From positions 1 through 41,006 of the forward strand of contig CAZFPO010000017.1 in NCBI GenBank assembly GCA_964521105.1: a DNA stretch of 41,006 nt, written 5' to 3'. The position numbers were made by a program, and so were the translations under genes. Position 1 is the stretch's first letter. Every line of letters begins with the position of its first letter. A model generated the notes under the pieces. The model was not told the DNA's origin. It did no database searches and saw only the letters and a list, made by a program, of their open reading frames with translations. Shown here in pieces: positions 40,916-41,006 of this stretch. This DNA is from JAQUGA01 sp964521105 (lineage in GTDB: Bacteria > Bacteroidota > Bacteroidia > Bacteroidales > WCHB1-69).

Positions 40916-41006
40916 CCCCTGCGACTTTAAAACAAAAGAGATTAAACAAAATAAATCATTGTTGTCCGATAAAAAAAATCAAAGAGAAGGAAGCATAAAA
41001 CTTCCT

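Overview
This window is an AT-rich stretch of a genome from the phylum Bacteroidota, probably class Bacteroidia. Four proteins end in C-terminal sorting regions of the type IX secretion system (T9SS), which is confined to this phylum. Many genes are preceded by the Bacteroidota -7 promoter element TAnnTTTG rather than a sigma-70 box. Lipoproteins are abundant, and an RHS remnant carries the YRFGFNGKEND-type core typical of the group. A run of exactly 100 N shows that this is a scaffold from a draft assembly. I cannot name the genus. I saw no rRNA, tRNA, CRISPR array or intact transposase.

Layout. (1) Positions 1-6430 are accessory. A two-gene minus-strand unit encodes a secreted protein and a GldM-like lipoprotein. 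A translationally coupled DUF3781 / SAP-DUF6434 pair follows, then a RhuM protein with a PLD-like C-terminus, an orphan protein and a KilA-N protein. Palindromes and a 185-bp foldback element lie between them. (2) Positions 6430-13300 hold 4-alpha-glucanotransferase (malQ), a DUF1905/YdeI-like protein, a large secreted PHP-domain protein with T9SS signal, an orphan NtrC-type regulator and a low-molecular-weight tyrosine phosphatase. (3) Positions 13300-17180 hold two paralogous AAA_14/DUF4143 ATPases that face each other; the first is bracketed by 95-bp direct repeats. (4) Positions 17180-29210 are mostly core: two T9SS surface proteins in one unit, a PPK2 kinase, two outer-membrane-type proteins, a 44-residue lipoprotein, uracil-DNA glycosylase, an Omp85-family protein, a TIGR01212 radical SAM protein, a T9SS-exported hydrolase and lysyl-tRNA synthetase. 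(5) Positions 29210-41006 are again accessory: tandem palindromic repeats, many small lipoproteins, an ankyrin protein, a repeat array broken by the assembly gap, and an RHS C-terminal fragment with an HExxH zinc-protease motif next to a lipoprotein.

How the parts work together. The core stretch covers translation, DNA repair, glycogen/maltodextrin use, polyphosphate-linked nucleotide metabolism and outer-membrane biogenesis. The accessory stretches show one theme: single genes (RhuM, KilA-N, AAA_14/DUF4143, the RHS tail) lie between two copies of the same non-coding repeat, with a different repeat family for each. This bracketed single-gene layout is the most interesting pattern here. No single new multi-gene defence or biosynthetic system can be shown from the sequence alone.
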